DNA of 64,000 nucleotides from the NCBI GenBank assembly GCA_016840165.1, contig JAEOSU010000048.1, positions 1 to 64,000 of the forward strand, given 5' to 3'. A model generated the notes under the pieces. That model was not told the origin of the DNA and did not search any database. It was given only the letters and a program-made list of their open reading frames with translations. This DNA is from Promethearchaeota archaeon (GTDB lineage: Archaea; Asgardarchaeota; Lokiarchaeia; Sigyniarchaeales; SOKP01). The translations under genes were made by a program, and so were the position numbers. Shown here in pieces: positions 8,362 to 16,960 of the stretch (its first letter is position 1; each line of letters opens with the position of its first letter).

Positions 8362-10644
8362 TCATCGCTGTTTCACAGGAGCAAATACAGTGAAAAAGTC
8401 TTTTTGTATTTTTGAAAGACCTTGAAATTTGATAATAATCTTATTTCCAGTAAACGTAGTGGCGTATAGGGATCCAAAGTTATTCCCAAAACCTGAAAAT
8501 AAAATAATGTCCCCGTTATTTAACTTGGAATCTAATTTAGAGGAATCTTTCACCCGTAAATACATTCCTTTTTTGAGATCTGCCAAGGTTCTCACATTAT
8601 GAATGTTAGAAAATGATTGAGTCCCAGTATAATGTTCATAAATATAATCGTATAGATTAGCCATAGGTTTCTTTTCAATTTTAAGTATTTCTCCCTTAAT
8701 TCCTCTACGTGCAATAAGTAATGCTGCTATTGCGTGATCAACAAACCCCTTAGCGGTAACTTGATTTACTAATTCTCCTTTTTGAAGATGAAAAAGGGCT
8801 TCTTTTGTTGTCTTAAATTCATCAACCATGTAAATATCCGGCGTGGGTAATATATTGAGTTGATCAATTGTATCATCTTTATCTAATGAATCTCCGGTAA
8901 TATTAAAATAATCGATTAAAAAATTGGCAATAAAAGAAGAACCAGGACCATTACCGATAAAAACTTTTTTAATTAAGTCTTTATCATTACCCAAAAAAAG
9001 ATCTAATTCATATCTAATTTGCTCTTCAGAAACAGAACGAGATCTCTTGTCGTCGATACTTCTTTTAAGATTCACATACCATAATGATGGTAAAGCACCT
9101 TGTTCGATTAGGCAAAAACCAAAGTGTCTAGTACCAGGGTCTATGGAAAGGATTTTATCTTCAAAATCAAATCTGATTAAGCTAAAATCCGCTTGCCCAT
9201 TCGTAAGTTTCATAATGGAATTAAAAAATGATTCAAAAGCATAATTTTTTACTTGCAAGAAGAAAGTGTTTGACTTTGACTGATATAAAATATCGATATT
9301 GTATTTTTCAATTAGGCTAAAAAGAGCATTATGATTAGAAACTTTTACTATAACATCTTGATAAGGAATAATTTTGATTATTTTTACTTTTTCTATCGCT
9401 CGAGTGATTGCTTGGGCGATATCTCCTTCATTTTTCCCAGAATAAATGTCAATATGCAAACCATCTAAATGAAAGGCATCATAAGCTACTGAGGCACCGA
9501 GAATGTCATATAATCTTGTAGCTTGGATTCCATCTCGATTTACGGTTAATTTATTTTTTATGCGCGGAACGATACGTACAGTAGCAGAATTAAAAGTAGC
9601 TTTCGTAGATTGATTGATGGTAATTATTCCTTTTAATTTTGATCCAACAATCTCAAAATCGATTAAATCTTCTAATCTTTCTTTAAGAAGAGTAAATTGT
9701 AGGTCTCCTGTAGCCAGAATGGTAATTTCACTTTTTTTGTAATAATAATCAATATTAGGAATAATTTTTTTTATAGATTCAAGCACGTCAATAGCCACCT
9801 TAAATTTAATAGGATCCGAAATGGAAATATAAAATTCCTTTCGAGGGACTATTTCCGCTAATGAATTTATAAGTTTTGGAGAAATTACCTTACCTTTATA
9901 GTATTTTGTTCCCAAGTCTATAGAAGACCCTATATTTAGTTGGATCTGAACGATATCTCCTTCTTGAGCTAGTTTTAATGACTCTCCTTTTAATGTAAAT
10001 ATATTTCTAATCTTAATCTTCTCATTGATCCAAGTATTATTCTTGATATGCCCTGAAAGGATTCCTACATATATTAGTTCTCCAAATCCTTTTTTATTGT
10101 GAAATCCAAGATTAATAAATGATAGATCATCTCCATTCTCTTCTTGTTTTCTAATTTGAATTGCTATCTTTTCAATCAACTTATCAATTCCAATCAGATT
10201 TTTTGAGGAGGTTTTTACAATTGAAGAAATGTGCAATTTTTCAAATTTTTTAATCTCTTTTTCAATTTTCTCGGAATTAGCATTTGGTAAATCCATTTTG
10301 GTTATTGTTAATAATACGGGCAAGTTTTTTTCTATAGCTTTTTCTATAAGCCAGTAAGTTCTCGCCTGAAATCCTTCAGAACCAGATACCACAAGAACTA
10401 ATAGATCAGCAATTTCTAATCCTAAAGCAATTCCCCCTTTAAAATCAGCATGACCTGGGGAATCTAAGAAATTCACCACGAGATCTTTCTTTGGAATCGG
10501 AAATTGAATTATCTTCAAGGATACTGTTGTACCATGATTTAATTCAAAATCTAAAATATCAGGAAATTTACCACATACTGCATGAATAAGGCTGGATTTA
10601 CCATGTTGGGCGTGTCCTGCTATTAAAACGTTTAGTGTCCTCAT
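8362..10644 (-). CDS. EF-G/EF-2-like translational GTPase fused to a YqgF/RuvC-fold nuclease-like domain
   Basis: The N-terminal 165 residues are a translation-factor GTPase: P-loop GHAQHGKSS (10-18), switch region HGTT (37-40), DSPGHAD (61-67), TKMD (115-118), TSSK (145-148). Domains II (about 178-260) and III (ATGDLQFTLLKERLED, about 315-330) follow, then a short domain IV-like region and a domain V-like fold ending FNSIMKLTNGQADFSL. At about residue 498 a second module begins, ILSIDPGTRHFGF, as in YqgF/RuvX and RuvC. Its three acidic residues are retained: Asp502, Glu609 (VDEFKTTKEA, like the YqgF D-E-R-x-T motif) and Asp636 (VDHAIAALLIARRG). About 110 further C-terminal residues are unassigned. 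YqgF matures 16S rRNA in bacteria, so a ribosome-associated RNA-processing role is plausible but is inference. It follows the phosphatase gene by ten bases. I know of no named family with this architecture. Confidence 0.85.
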   Translation of the reverse strand: MRTLNVLIAGHAQHGKSSLIHAVCGKFPDILDFELNHGTTVSLKIIQFPIPKKDLVVNFLDSPGHADFKGGIALGLEIADLLVLVVSGSEGFQARTYWLIEKAIEKNLPVLLTITKMDLPNANSEKIEKEIKKFEKLHISSIVKTSSKNLIGIDKLIEKIAIQIRKQEENGDDLSFINLGFHNKKGFGELIYVGILSGHIKNNTWINEKIKIRNIFTLKGESLKLAQEGDIVQIQLNIGSSIDLGTKYYKGKVISPKLINSLAEIVPRKEFYISISDPIKFKVAIDVLESIKKIIPNIDYYYKKSEITILATGDLQFTLLKERLEDLIDFEIVGSKLKGIITINQSTKATFNSATVRIVPRIKNKLTVNRDGIQATRLYDILGASVAYDAFHLDGLHIDIYSGKNEGDIAQAITRAIEKVKIIKIIPYQDVIVKVSNHNALFSLIEKYNIDILYQSKSNTFFLQVKNYAFESFFNSIMKLTNGQADFSLIRFDFEDKILSIDPGTRHFGFCLIEQGALPSLWYVNLKRSIDDKRSRSVSEEQIRYELDLFLGNDKDLIKKVFIGNGPGSSFIANFLIDYFNITGDSLDKDDTIDQLNILPTPDIYMVDEFKTTKEALFHLQKGELVNQVTAKGFVDHAIAALLIARRGIKGEILKIEKKPMANLYDYIYEHYTGTQSFSNIHNVRTLADLKKGMYLRVKDSSKLDSKLNNGDIILFSGFGNNFGSLYATTFTGNKIIIKFQGLSKIQKDFFTVFAPVKQR

Positions 10645-10654
10645 CTAAATCTCT

Positions 10655-11107
10655 TTATTCCCTTCTCTTTCCTTCTAGGCTTTCAAAGTAATCTAATACT
10701 GATTCTTTTATTTCAATCGCAGGAAAAATAAGTCTAGATTTATTTACATAATTTATTGCATCAGTCCAAGTCCAATCGGGATAATTCCTCATTAGCCAAG
10801 CTACAATAATACCACCACTCCTACTGATGCCCATTGCACAATGAATCAAAACACTCCCTTTATGGATATTATCATCAATAAAATCTAAGATTTCTTGAAT
10901 ATAGTGGTGAGGAGGATACCAATCATCCGGAAAACCCCGATATAAATAATTAAATCCATCAGAAGTCGGATCATAAAGATCATCTTCCATCAAATTCACT
11001 ATCGTTTTTATTTTCAATTCTTTGAATTTTTTAAAGTTTAAACGGGGCCAGTAAGCTCCAATATAAAGATTCTCATGAACTTGATAAATTTGATCTAATT
11101 CTACCAA
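10655..11107 (-). CDS. dual-specificity protein phosphatase
   Basis: The active-site loop HCAMGISRSG fits the H-C-x5-R-S/T signature of cysteine phosphatases. The upstream aspartates in GFPDDWYPPHH supply the general acid. The length (150 residues) and the order of elements match compact DSP phosphatases, which act on phosphoserine/threonine and phosphotyrosine or on phosphorylated small molecules. No ATG precedes the conserved N-terminus; a TTG at 11107 is the only reasonable start, with a stop eight codons upstream. It lies ten bases before the GTPase-YqgF gene on the same strand, so the two are probably co-transcribed, and the GTPase or its ribosomal partners are candidate substrates (inference). 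Confidence 0.88.
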   Translation of the reverse strand: MVELDQIYQVHENLYIGAYWPRLNFKKFKELKIKTIVNLMEDDLYDPTSDGFNYLYRGFPDDWYPPHHYIQEILDFIDDNIHKGSVLIHCAMGISRSGGIIVAWLMRNYPDWTWTDAINYVNKSRLIFPAIEIKESVLDYFESLEGKRRE

Positions 11108-11200
11108 TCCATATGCACTCTGATAATAGTATCAATGTTAATGAGAAGAAAAATATTGTATTTCATAAAAATTTTCACCATCACCTTTAGAATCTGATAT

Positions 11201-11779
11201 CTAACCATTTTTATTGACTAATAAATGTAGCTTCTCTTTAAGAAATTGAACAATCTTTCTTTTGATTGGATTGTTAGAGCTTATAAGCGAAGTTATCACA
11301 CCTATAAGTAAAACTATAAGAAATTGGTTGAATGTGTCGCAAACTCCAAATATACACTGATAATATGGAAACTCTAAAAATGTCATTATACAAAAAATCC
11401 ATAATGCATAGATGCAACTAGCTCCGAGCATAATTATAAGAGACACGTTTAATCTAAAGATGATTATAAAGCAGGGAATAACCGTAACAAGGTGAAATAA
11501 GGCAAATATAATATTTAATTGAGAGAAATCATATATCATTACAAATAAATAATTAAAAGTTAAAGGTATAGATAAACTGTTTAATATCTTCTTATTATTA
11601 AGAAGTGTGTAATTGGAAATTAATAAAGCATAGACTGAAATTAATAAAATTACCGGTAAATTTACAATTATCCCCCCAATTAAAAAAATAATTAGCATAA
11701 TACTGCTTATGATGAAAAAAATAGTCTTTTTTCTGTTATTTTTATTCTCATTTAAGTTGTTTAGAAAGCGTTTTGTCAA
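11201..11779 (-). CDS. multi-pass membrane protein of unknown function
   Basis: After a basic, asparagine-rich N-terminus (RFLNNLNENKNNRKK), the protein has about five or six hydrophobic segments and ends with a basic tail. No family motif was recognised. The start is a TTG at 11779; a strong AGGAGG lies about eleven bases upstream, inside the last codons of the ICMT-like gene, which indicates translational coupling. Two cysteine-containing segments (YQCIFGVCDTF) fall between predicted helices. The pairing with a membrane methyltransferase-like gene suggests a membrane or lipid role, which is inference from position only. Confidence 0.65.
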   Translation of the reverse strand: MTKRFLNNLNENKNNRKKTIFFIISSIMLIIFLIGGIIVNLPVILLISVYALLISNYTLLNNKKILNSLSIPLTFNYLFVMIYDFSQLNIIFALFHLVTVIPCFIIIFRLNVSLIIMLGASCIYALWIFCIMTFLEFPYYQCIFGVCDTFNQFLIVLLIGVITSLISSNNPIKRKIVQFLKEKLHLLVNKNG

Positions 11780-11786
11780 CGTGGAG

Positions 11787-12440
11787 TCATCCTCCTATTG
11801 GTTTATCTTTATTTTTATATCTTATAAAAAATCTACCAGTATTTAACTTATAATTGACATACTCGTCCTCAAAATATTCGATTAATATTTTTTCCTCATC
11901 TATGGCCTGAAAATATAATCCTAGGGCTCCAATTATATAGAGAAAAAGAAGTAACCAATCTAACAAGATCATGATAAAGCCTACGCAAATTAAATTAAAT
12001 GAGAGATAAATTGGGTGTCGTATTTTACTATATATACCTGAAGTCACTAATTTTTTCGGTTTTTTAATTCCATCAATAGGATAAAACCAATAAATACCTA
12101 ATTCATGATAAGCAAGATAAAGACTAACATTTCCTCCTAAAACTAAAGTTAATCCAATAATCTGTACAATTTCATCAACTAAGCCTAAATCTATACGTGG
12201 AATAATTATGGATAAAATATCAAAGAAAAAAATATTTAAACATACAAGGGTTATAAAGATATTCAAAACCCATACGCCAATACGAGCAAATAATCGTGTT
12301 TCTTTAAGTTTCTTCTGAATTTCCTCGTTACTCGAATTATTTTTATTCCGTTTTTTGGTTAAGATGATATATGTGATATTATAACCAAAAACTAAAAAGC
12401 CGATAATAAGAAAGATTTGAATGATTAGTTTTGGAAACAT
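11787..12440 (-). CDS. ICMT/PEMT-like membrane methyltransferase
   Basis: The protein has 217 residues with five or so membrane helices. The C-terminal half carries the fold signature of isoprenylcysteine carboxyl methyltransferases and phospholipid methyltransferases: LVTSGIYSKIRHPIYLS, where the R-H-P motif binds S-adenosylmethionine, followed by a helix pair and DEEKILIEYFEDEYVNYK. Archaeal and bacterial members of this group are common and their substrates are mostly unknown; quinone, lipid or prenylated-protein methylation are all possible. It is followed within eight bases by the unassigned membrane gene at 11201-11779. An AAGGGG ribosome-binding stretch lies upstream of the ATG. Confidence 0.82.
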   Translation of the reverse strand: MFPKLIIQIFLIIGFLVFGYNITYIILTKKRNKNNSSNEEIQKKLKETRLFARIGVWVLNIFITLVCLNIFFFDILSIIIPRIDLGLVDEIVQIIGLTLVLGGNVSLYLAYHELGIYWFYPIDGIKKPKKLVTSGIYSKIRHPIYLSFNLICVGFIMILLDWLLLFLYIIGALGLYFQAIDEEKILIEYFEDEYVNYKLNTGRFFIRYKNKDKPIGG

Positions 12441-12564
12441 ACGAGCTTAATTCCCCTTAGAACGGTAAAATCCAAATCAGCGGCGATAGAGTAAGGAATA
12501 ATTATTTGAATTTAAAAATATCGTATATTAGCAAGAAATATAATATAGTAAATTGACAGCGTAG

Positions 12565-12954
12565 CTAAGCTTTGCTTTTTTCAAGATTGCGGCTAGCAAT
12601 AATATTTATCCCCATTTCTAAAATATTTTCAATTAGAATATCTCCCATCTTGATAGGCGCTTTTATTTGACTTTGAGCAATAATCTCTAATGCCTCATTC
12701 AGTTTGTCCTTTAGTAAGGGTTTATCTGTTCGTACAGGTATTAAGGGAAGTGTTCCATTTTCTACTTTCATGGTAGTTGTGAGAATTCTTTTTGGTTCCC
12801 GAAACTCTTGTTCAGCATATTCTAAGCCTCTATTGCAGGTATATCCCTCAAAACTTACTTCCTTATCATCTTTTCCTATTACCTTTATTGAGCATCCTGT
12901 GGGGCATACAATACATCGTATAACTTTTATCACATTTTTACTGCTTTCAGCCAT
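12565..12954 (-). CDS. DUF1667 protein, partner of a GlpA-type dehydrogenase
   Basis: The N-terminus has CIVCPTGCSIKV followed by a fourth cysteine in GYTCNRG, the four-cysteine arrangement of DUF1667, probably binding zinc or an iron-sulfur centre. The rest (ILTTTMKVENG, LIPVRTDKPLLK) is typical of the family. DUF1667 genes regularly follow a GlpA-like dehydrogenase and an NAD(P)/FAD oxidoreductase in anaerobes, and this is the arrangement here: the preceding oxidoreductase ends two bases upstream. The likely role is electron transfer or assembly for that complex; the exact chemistry has not been assigned. Confidence 0.88.
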   Translation of the reverse strand: MAESSKNVIKVIRCIVCPTGCSIKVIGKDDKEVSFEGYTCNRGLEYAEQEFREPKRILTTTMKVENGTLPLIPVRTDKPLLKDKLNEALEIIAQSQIKAPIKMGDILIENILEMGINIIASRNLEKSKA

Positions 12955-12956
12955 AA

Positions 12957-14264
12957 TTAAATCACCTCATCTTCTTCGATTAATACCTCTAGGCGAGGAA
13001 TCACTTCAATAAAAATATTATCCGTTTCAATTTTAGTCTCTAGTTTATCAAAGTTTATTTTTAATTCAATCATTTCACTTGGAATGACATACACTTTCTT
13101 TCTTTTGTAGATAACGTGGTTGTCTTTATCTTTAATTTGAATTTGTACCCTTCTGTCTGGAAATTTAACTCGGAAAGTAAAGATAATCTCCTTAGATAAA
13201 TTTTCCTTATTGATAAAATCAGGTTTTACATAATTAACATTATCACCTGCAATACAATTTATTTTTCCTTTAGAGGAAATATCCTTACCATAACGAGTAT
13301 TAATGTACTCAATAGCATTCATTCCAGCTCTTTTAGCTTCGGCACTGACTAAATCTACCAAATCATGGACTTGTAAGACGTTTCCACAGGCAAAAATCCC
13401 TTCGATATTTGTCTCTAAATTATTGTCAACTATTGGTCCTCCATTATTAGATAGTTCTGCTCCCGCGTTTAATGTCAATTCATTTTCAGGAATTAAACCT
13501 ACCGATAAAAGTAAGGTATCACATTCTATGAATTTTTCGGAACCTATGATTCTATCAAAATTTCTGTCCACTTTGCTTATAGTAACTCCCTGAACTCTGT
13601 CTTTTCCGTGAATTTTGGTGACCGTATAGCTTGTAATGAGGGGAATATCATAATCTTCAAGACATTGTACTTGATTTCTTAATAGACCGCTTACATAAGG
13701 TAAAATTTCAACAACTGCTTTTACTTCACATCCTTCCCATGTTAAACGCCTTGCCATTATCATGCCAATATCTCCACTTCCAAGAATTACATAACTAGTT
13801 CCAGGAAGATAGCCTTCAATATTTACGAATCTCTGAGCCTGACCAGCTGTATAGATTCCTGCAGGTCGAAATCCAGGAATATTAATAGCGCCCCTTGTTC
13901 TTTCCCTACATCCCATCGCTAATATTATAGCTTTTGCTTGAATTTCAATTAAACCCTCTTTTTTGTTCACCGCATAGACTTTTTTCTCTTTTGTAATCTC
14001 AATAACCATAGTATCCAATAAATATGGAATTTTCAACTCATTCACCTGATTTATGAAGCGTTGTATATATTCTGGTCCAGTTAATTCTTCTTGAAATTCT
14101 TTAAGTCCAAATCCATTATGAATACATTGAAGCGTGATGCCTCCTAATTCTTTATCTCTTTCCAAGATAAGTACACTTATATCTGCCTTTTTTACTTCTA
14201 TTGCTGACGCTAATCCAGCAGCTCCCGAACCAATTATGAGTACATCAGCTTTATATGATTTCAT
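12957..14264 (-). CDS. NAD(P)/FAD-dependent oxidoreductase of the glycerol-3-phosphate dehydrogenase operon
   Basis: The dinucleotide-binding motif IIGSGAAGLASAIE lies at the N-terminus and a second, ILGSGDIGMIMARR, in the middle, followed by the ATG/GD-like segment IFACGNVLQVHDLVD that closes the FAD site. This is the pyridine nucleotide-disulfide reductase fold, but no redox-active C-x4-C disulfide is evident; it is closest to the HcnB/SoxA/Nox-like subunits that accompany GlpA-type dehydrogenases. The C-terminal 90 residues form a separate beta-rich, lysine-rich domain. The ATG overlaps the stop of the GlpA-like gene (ATGA), so the two are translationally coupled. Confidence 0.9.
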   Translation of the reverse strand: MKSYKADVLIIGSGAAGLASAIEVKKADISVLILERDKELGGITLQCIHNGFGLKEFQEELTGPEYIQRFINQVNELKIPYLLDTMVIEITKEKKVYAVNKKEGLIEIQAKAIILAMGCRERTRGAINIPGFRPAGIYTAGQAQRFVNIEGYLPGTSYVILGSGDIGMIMARRLTWEGCEVKAVVEILPYVSGLLRNQVQCLEDYDIPLITSYTVTKIHGKDRVQGVTISKVDRNFDRIIGSEKFIECDTLLLSVGLIPENELTLNAGAELSNNGGPIVDNNLETNIEGIFACGNVLQVHDLVDLVSAEAKRAGMNAIEYINTRYGKDISSKGKINCIAGDNVNYVKPDFINKENLSKEIIFTFRVKFPDRRVQIQIKDKDNHVIYKRKKVYVIPSEMIELKINFDKLETKIETDNIFIEVIPRLEVLIEEDEVI

Positions 14265-15751
14265 TCAGTCTCACCTTTATTTTTATTTTCAATAAGCCGA
14301 TCTTTTGTTTTTCCTACGAGAAAATTAGTATATTCGCCTCTTTTAGTAATCTCTTCAGGAGGAATATATAATTCTCGCGATAATATTTCAATTACTCGCG
14401 GTCGACAGAAACCTCCTTGACACCTTCCCATTCCTGGCCTACATCGGAATTTTATTCCATCCACAGTCGTCGCACCTACAGGGGCATGGATCGCATTTAA
14501 AATTTCCCTCTCGGGTATTGTTTCACATCTACAGATGATTCTTCCCCACGTAGGATCTTCTTTAATTTTTTTATCCAATTCTTTCTTTGAGAAATCTTTA
14601 AATCTTTCTGGTTTCGGTCGAATTGGATTATAATCCTCTTTAATTTTGAGCTCAACTCCTAAGAGTTTCAAAAATTCTTCAACTTTTTCAGCTATCGCAA
14701 AACAAGAAGTCAAACCAGGCGAAAGAATCCCTGCTACATTTATAAAACCATAGACATCGGTATTATCGATAATATAGTCTCCAATTTTATCGGTGATACT
14801 ATTATAAGGCACCGCTCTTAATCCAGCAAAGTTTTTGATTGATGCTTTTGTAGGTAGATTCGGTACTAACATACGTCCCCCTTCCAAAATTTCTTTTAAC
14901 CCTGCCTCTGTAGTTGATATATCTTTTTTATCAGTAATATTTTGAGCATTTGGACCAACAAAAGTATTTCCATGGAGGGTTGGGCACACTAATATTCCTT
15001 TTGATACTTTTGTTGGAATAGGAAAAAGAATTTTATTCAAATGCATTGCATTTCGATCAAATAAAATATATTCTCCTTTTCTAGGCATGATATCAAAATA
15101 GTCTAATCCTACCATTCTTGAAATTCTAGCGGCATATAAACCAGCGGCGTTTATGATATTACGAGATTTAAATTCACTAGAACTTGTTTTAACTCTAAAA
15201 ACATAGTTCTGCCTATTGATCCTCTTTACTTTTTCGTTCCGAAAAAAAGACACACCATTCATCGCTGCATTTTCAGCTAAGGCAAAAGTTAATTCGTACG
15301 GACTCACAAGTCCTGCAGTAGGTGCATGAAGAACCCCCACAACATCATCAGTAAGATTCGGCTCCATATACTTGATTTTTTCCTTATCTAAAATAAGTTC
15401 TAATCCTGGAACCCCATCTTCTATACCAAGTTTACGTTCTTCTTCAAGATGTTTTATCTGCTTGTCTTCTAAAGCAACAACAAAAGACCCATTTCGAACA
15501 AAAGGGAAATTAAGTTCTTCATATGCTTGTGTATACAATTTATTGCCCTGAATGCATAGATTTCGTCTTATATATTCCCTTGATGCGGCATATCCCGCAT
15601 GAACTACTCCAGAATTAGCTTTTGTTGTTCCTGAAGCAATATCTGCGTCTTTTTCTAATAGAGCAATATTTATATCATATTTTGATAATGTTCTTGCGAT
15701 GCAACAACCAGTTACTCCACCACCAATTATTAGGACGTCAAAAATCATCAT
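14261..15751 (-). CDS. FAD-dependent glycerol-3-phosphate dehydrogenase-like protein (GlpA type) with BFD-like [2Fe-2S] domain
   Basis: The N-terminal IIGGGVTGCCIARTL motif binds FAD in the DAO/GlpD fold. Near the C-terminus (about 410-480) is a BFD-like domain: CRCETIPEREILNAIH, then CRPGMGRCQGGFCRPRV, with four cysteines arranged for a [2Fe-2S] cluster. This combination is the GlpA or L-2-hydroxyacid-oxidase-type dehydrogenase of anaerobes, which oxidises glycerol-3-phosphate or a related alcohol. It leads a three-gene operon with the FAD reductase and DUF1667. The substrate is inferred from the operon type, not from residues. Glycerol-3-phosphate metabolism is of interest in Asgard archaea, whose lipid stereochemistry is debated. 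Confidence 0.9.
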   Translation of the reverse strand: MMIFDVLIIGGGVTGCCIARTLSKYDINIALLEKDADIASGTTKANSGVVHAGYAASREYIRRNLCIQGNKLYTQAYEELNFPFVRNGSFVVALEDKQIKHLEEERKLGIEDGVPGLELILDKEKIKYMEPNLTDDVVGVLHAPTAGLVSPYELTFALAENAAMNGVSFFRNEKVKRINRQNYVFRVKTSSSEFKSRNIINAAGLYAARISRMVGLDYFDIMPRKGEYILFDRNAMHLNKILFPIPTKVSKGILVCPTLHGNTFVGPNAQNITDKKDISTTEAGLKEILEGGRMLVPNLPTKASIKNFAGLRAVPYNSITDKIGDYIIDNTDVYGFINVAGILSPGLTSCFAIAEKVEEFLKLLGVELKIKEDYNPIRPKPERFKDFSKKELDKKIKEDPTWGRIICRCETIPEREILNAIHAPVGATTVDGIKFRCRPGMGRCQGGFCRPRVIEILSRELYIPPEEITKRGEYTNFLVGKTKDRLIENKNKGETE

Positions 15752-15882
15752 TATATCCCCATAAAAAATAATGAATTTAATTTATTCCGTTATGCATTAA
15801 TTAGTAAGATTTCTTTAAAATTTAATTAAGTATAGCTTATAATTTAAAGATGATTTATGGCGAGCTATATGAATGAGAGAGA

Positions 15883-16239
15883 TTAAGAAAAAGTATATAT
15901 GAGCCATAAAAAGTTAAATAATACTGCCAGTATGATTAATGCAATTGTTAAAGGGTTAAAAACAATGTTTCGAAGAGATTTTGTATATTTTAGTTCCAGA
16001 TTTCCTTTTAAAAGATTGCTAATAGTAGTATTTTTGTTATAGAGTGCCTTCTTCATATGGTAAGAGCCTAAAAAGCGGGGAGTGGATAGATTGCGAAAAA
16101 ATTTATTTGGATCTTGGATAGAAAAAGAGTTTAATTTATTATTATTAATAATATCTTCATAATCCTCTAAAATATTCGCATTATCTAATACCTTATCAGC
16201 TTCAATCTTAGAATCTTTCCTATTATCAACTTTTTTCAT
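15883..16239 (-). CDS. small C-terminally anchored protein
   Basis: A hydrophilic N-terminal domain of about 90 residues, rich in K, N, D and E, is followed by one hydrophobic helix at the extreme C-terminus (PLTIALIILAVLFNFLWLIYTF). This topology is that of a tail-anchored protein with its bulk in the cytoplasm. No motif or family was recognised. It stands alone between the GlpA-like operon and the longin-like gene on the same strand. The ATG at 16239 is clear. Confidence 0.6.
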   Translation of the reverse strand: MKKVDNRKDSKIEADKVLDNANILEDYEDIINNNKLNSFSIQDPNKFFRNLSTPRFLGSYHMKKALYNKNTTISNLLKGNLELKYTKSLRNIVFNPLTIALIILAVLFNFLWLIYTFS

Positions 16240-16361
16240 TTTAAAATGTACTCAACGCTGTAATTTAATCACTTTTCAAGTATTATATATCTACGCTATT
16301 TTAAATTTTTTATGATTATATACAATAAGAAAATTGCTTTTTTTAGGTTTATACCGAACTA

Positions 16362-16775
16362 TTACCACAGTGCTTCTTTTAATTTTTGTGTTGGATCTAA
16401 GGATTGCTCGACATGGATTCCAAAATCAGAAAAGATACTGATATCGTTGTCCCAGTTTGTTAATTTTTCTTGAGTATAAACTTCAAAAAATTTATCAGAT
16501 ATAATCTTTAATTCACCAATAACTTTTTTCTCTTTAACTTTATTGGGAGCACTTCCTACAAAGAGAAAATCTCTACGCTTTACTATGACAAATCGAATAT
16601 TAGACATCTCAAAATTAGAAATTCCTCCATCAGATAATTTTTCAGCAAAAGTATTCAAAGCACTCATGAGAGCCCCGAAAAGCTGGGGATTTATTCTCTC
16701 TTCATCACTTACTTTCGAAAATAATGTGACCCCTGTGCTTGTTAGTATCCATAAATCTCTGATTATTTTAGCCAT
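16362..16775 (-). CDS. longin-like domain protein
   Basis: The sequence starts with a beta hairpin (IRDLWILTSTGVTLFSK), then a helix (LFGALMSALNTFAEKL), two strands (IRFVIVKRRDFLFVGSAP) and a long helix (ELKIISDKFFEVYT). This is the profilin-like longin fold seen in SNARE, adaptin and TRAPP subunits and very abundant in Asgard genomes. The length of 137 residues is right for one domain plus a C-terminal strand and helix. The ATG is preceded by GGAG at good spacing. Such proteins are thought to partner small GTPases; none is adjacent here, though one is encoded at 59609-60148. The fold is recognised by pattern, so a Roadblock relative is possible. Confidence 0.72.
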   Translation of the reverse strand: MAKIIRDLWILTSTGVTLFSKVSDEERINPQLFGALMSALNTFAEKLSDGGISNFEMSNIRFVIVKRRDFLFVGSAPNKVKEKKVIGELKIISDKFFEVYTQEKLTNWDNDISIFSDFGIHVEQSLDPTQKLKEALW

Positions 16776-16960
16776 GATGTTCTCCTGTGTGAAAGTATAT
16801 CTTGGTAGAAAAAAAAGGCTTAAGATATAATAGCTGAAAATTAATTATTCTTTTTTAATAGTATAAATTTCTATTTCTAAAAATATAAAATTATTACCTA
16901 TTTAAATTTGCTTTTCTTTACAAAAACATCTAAATTCACTTATTAAAGGTTTTACAATTA

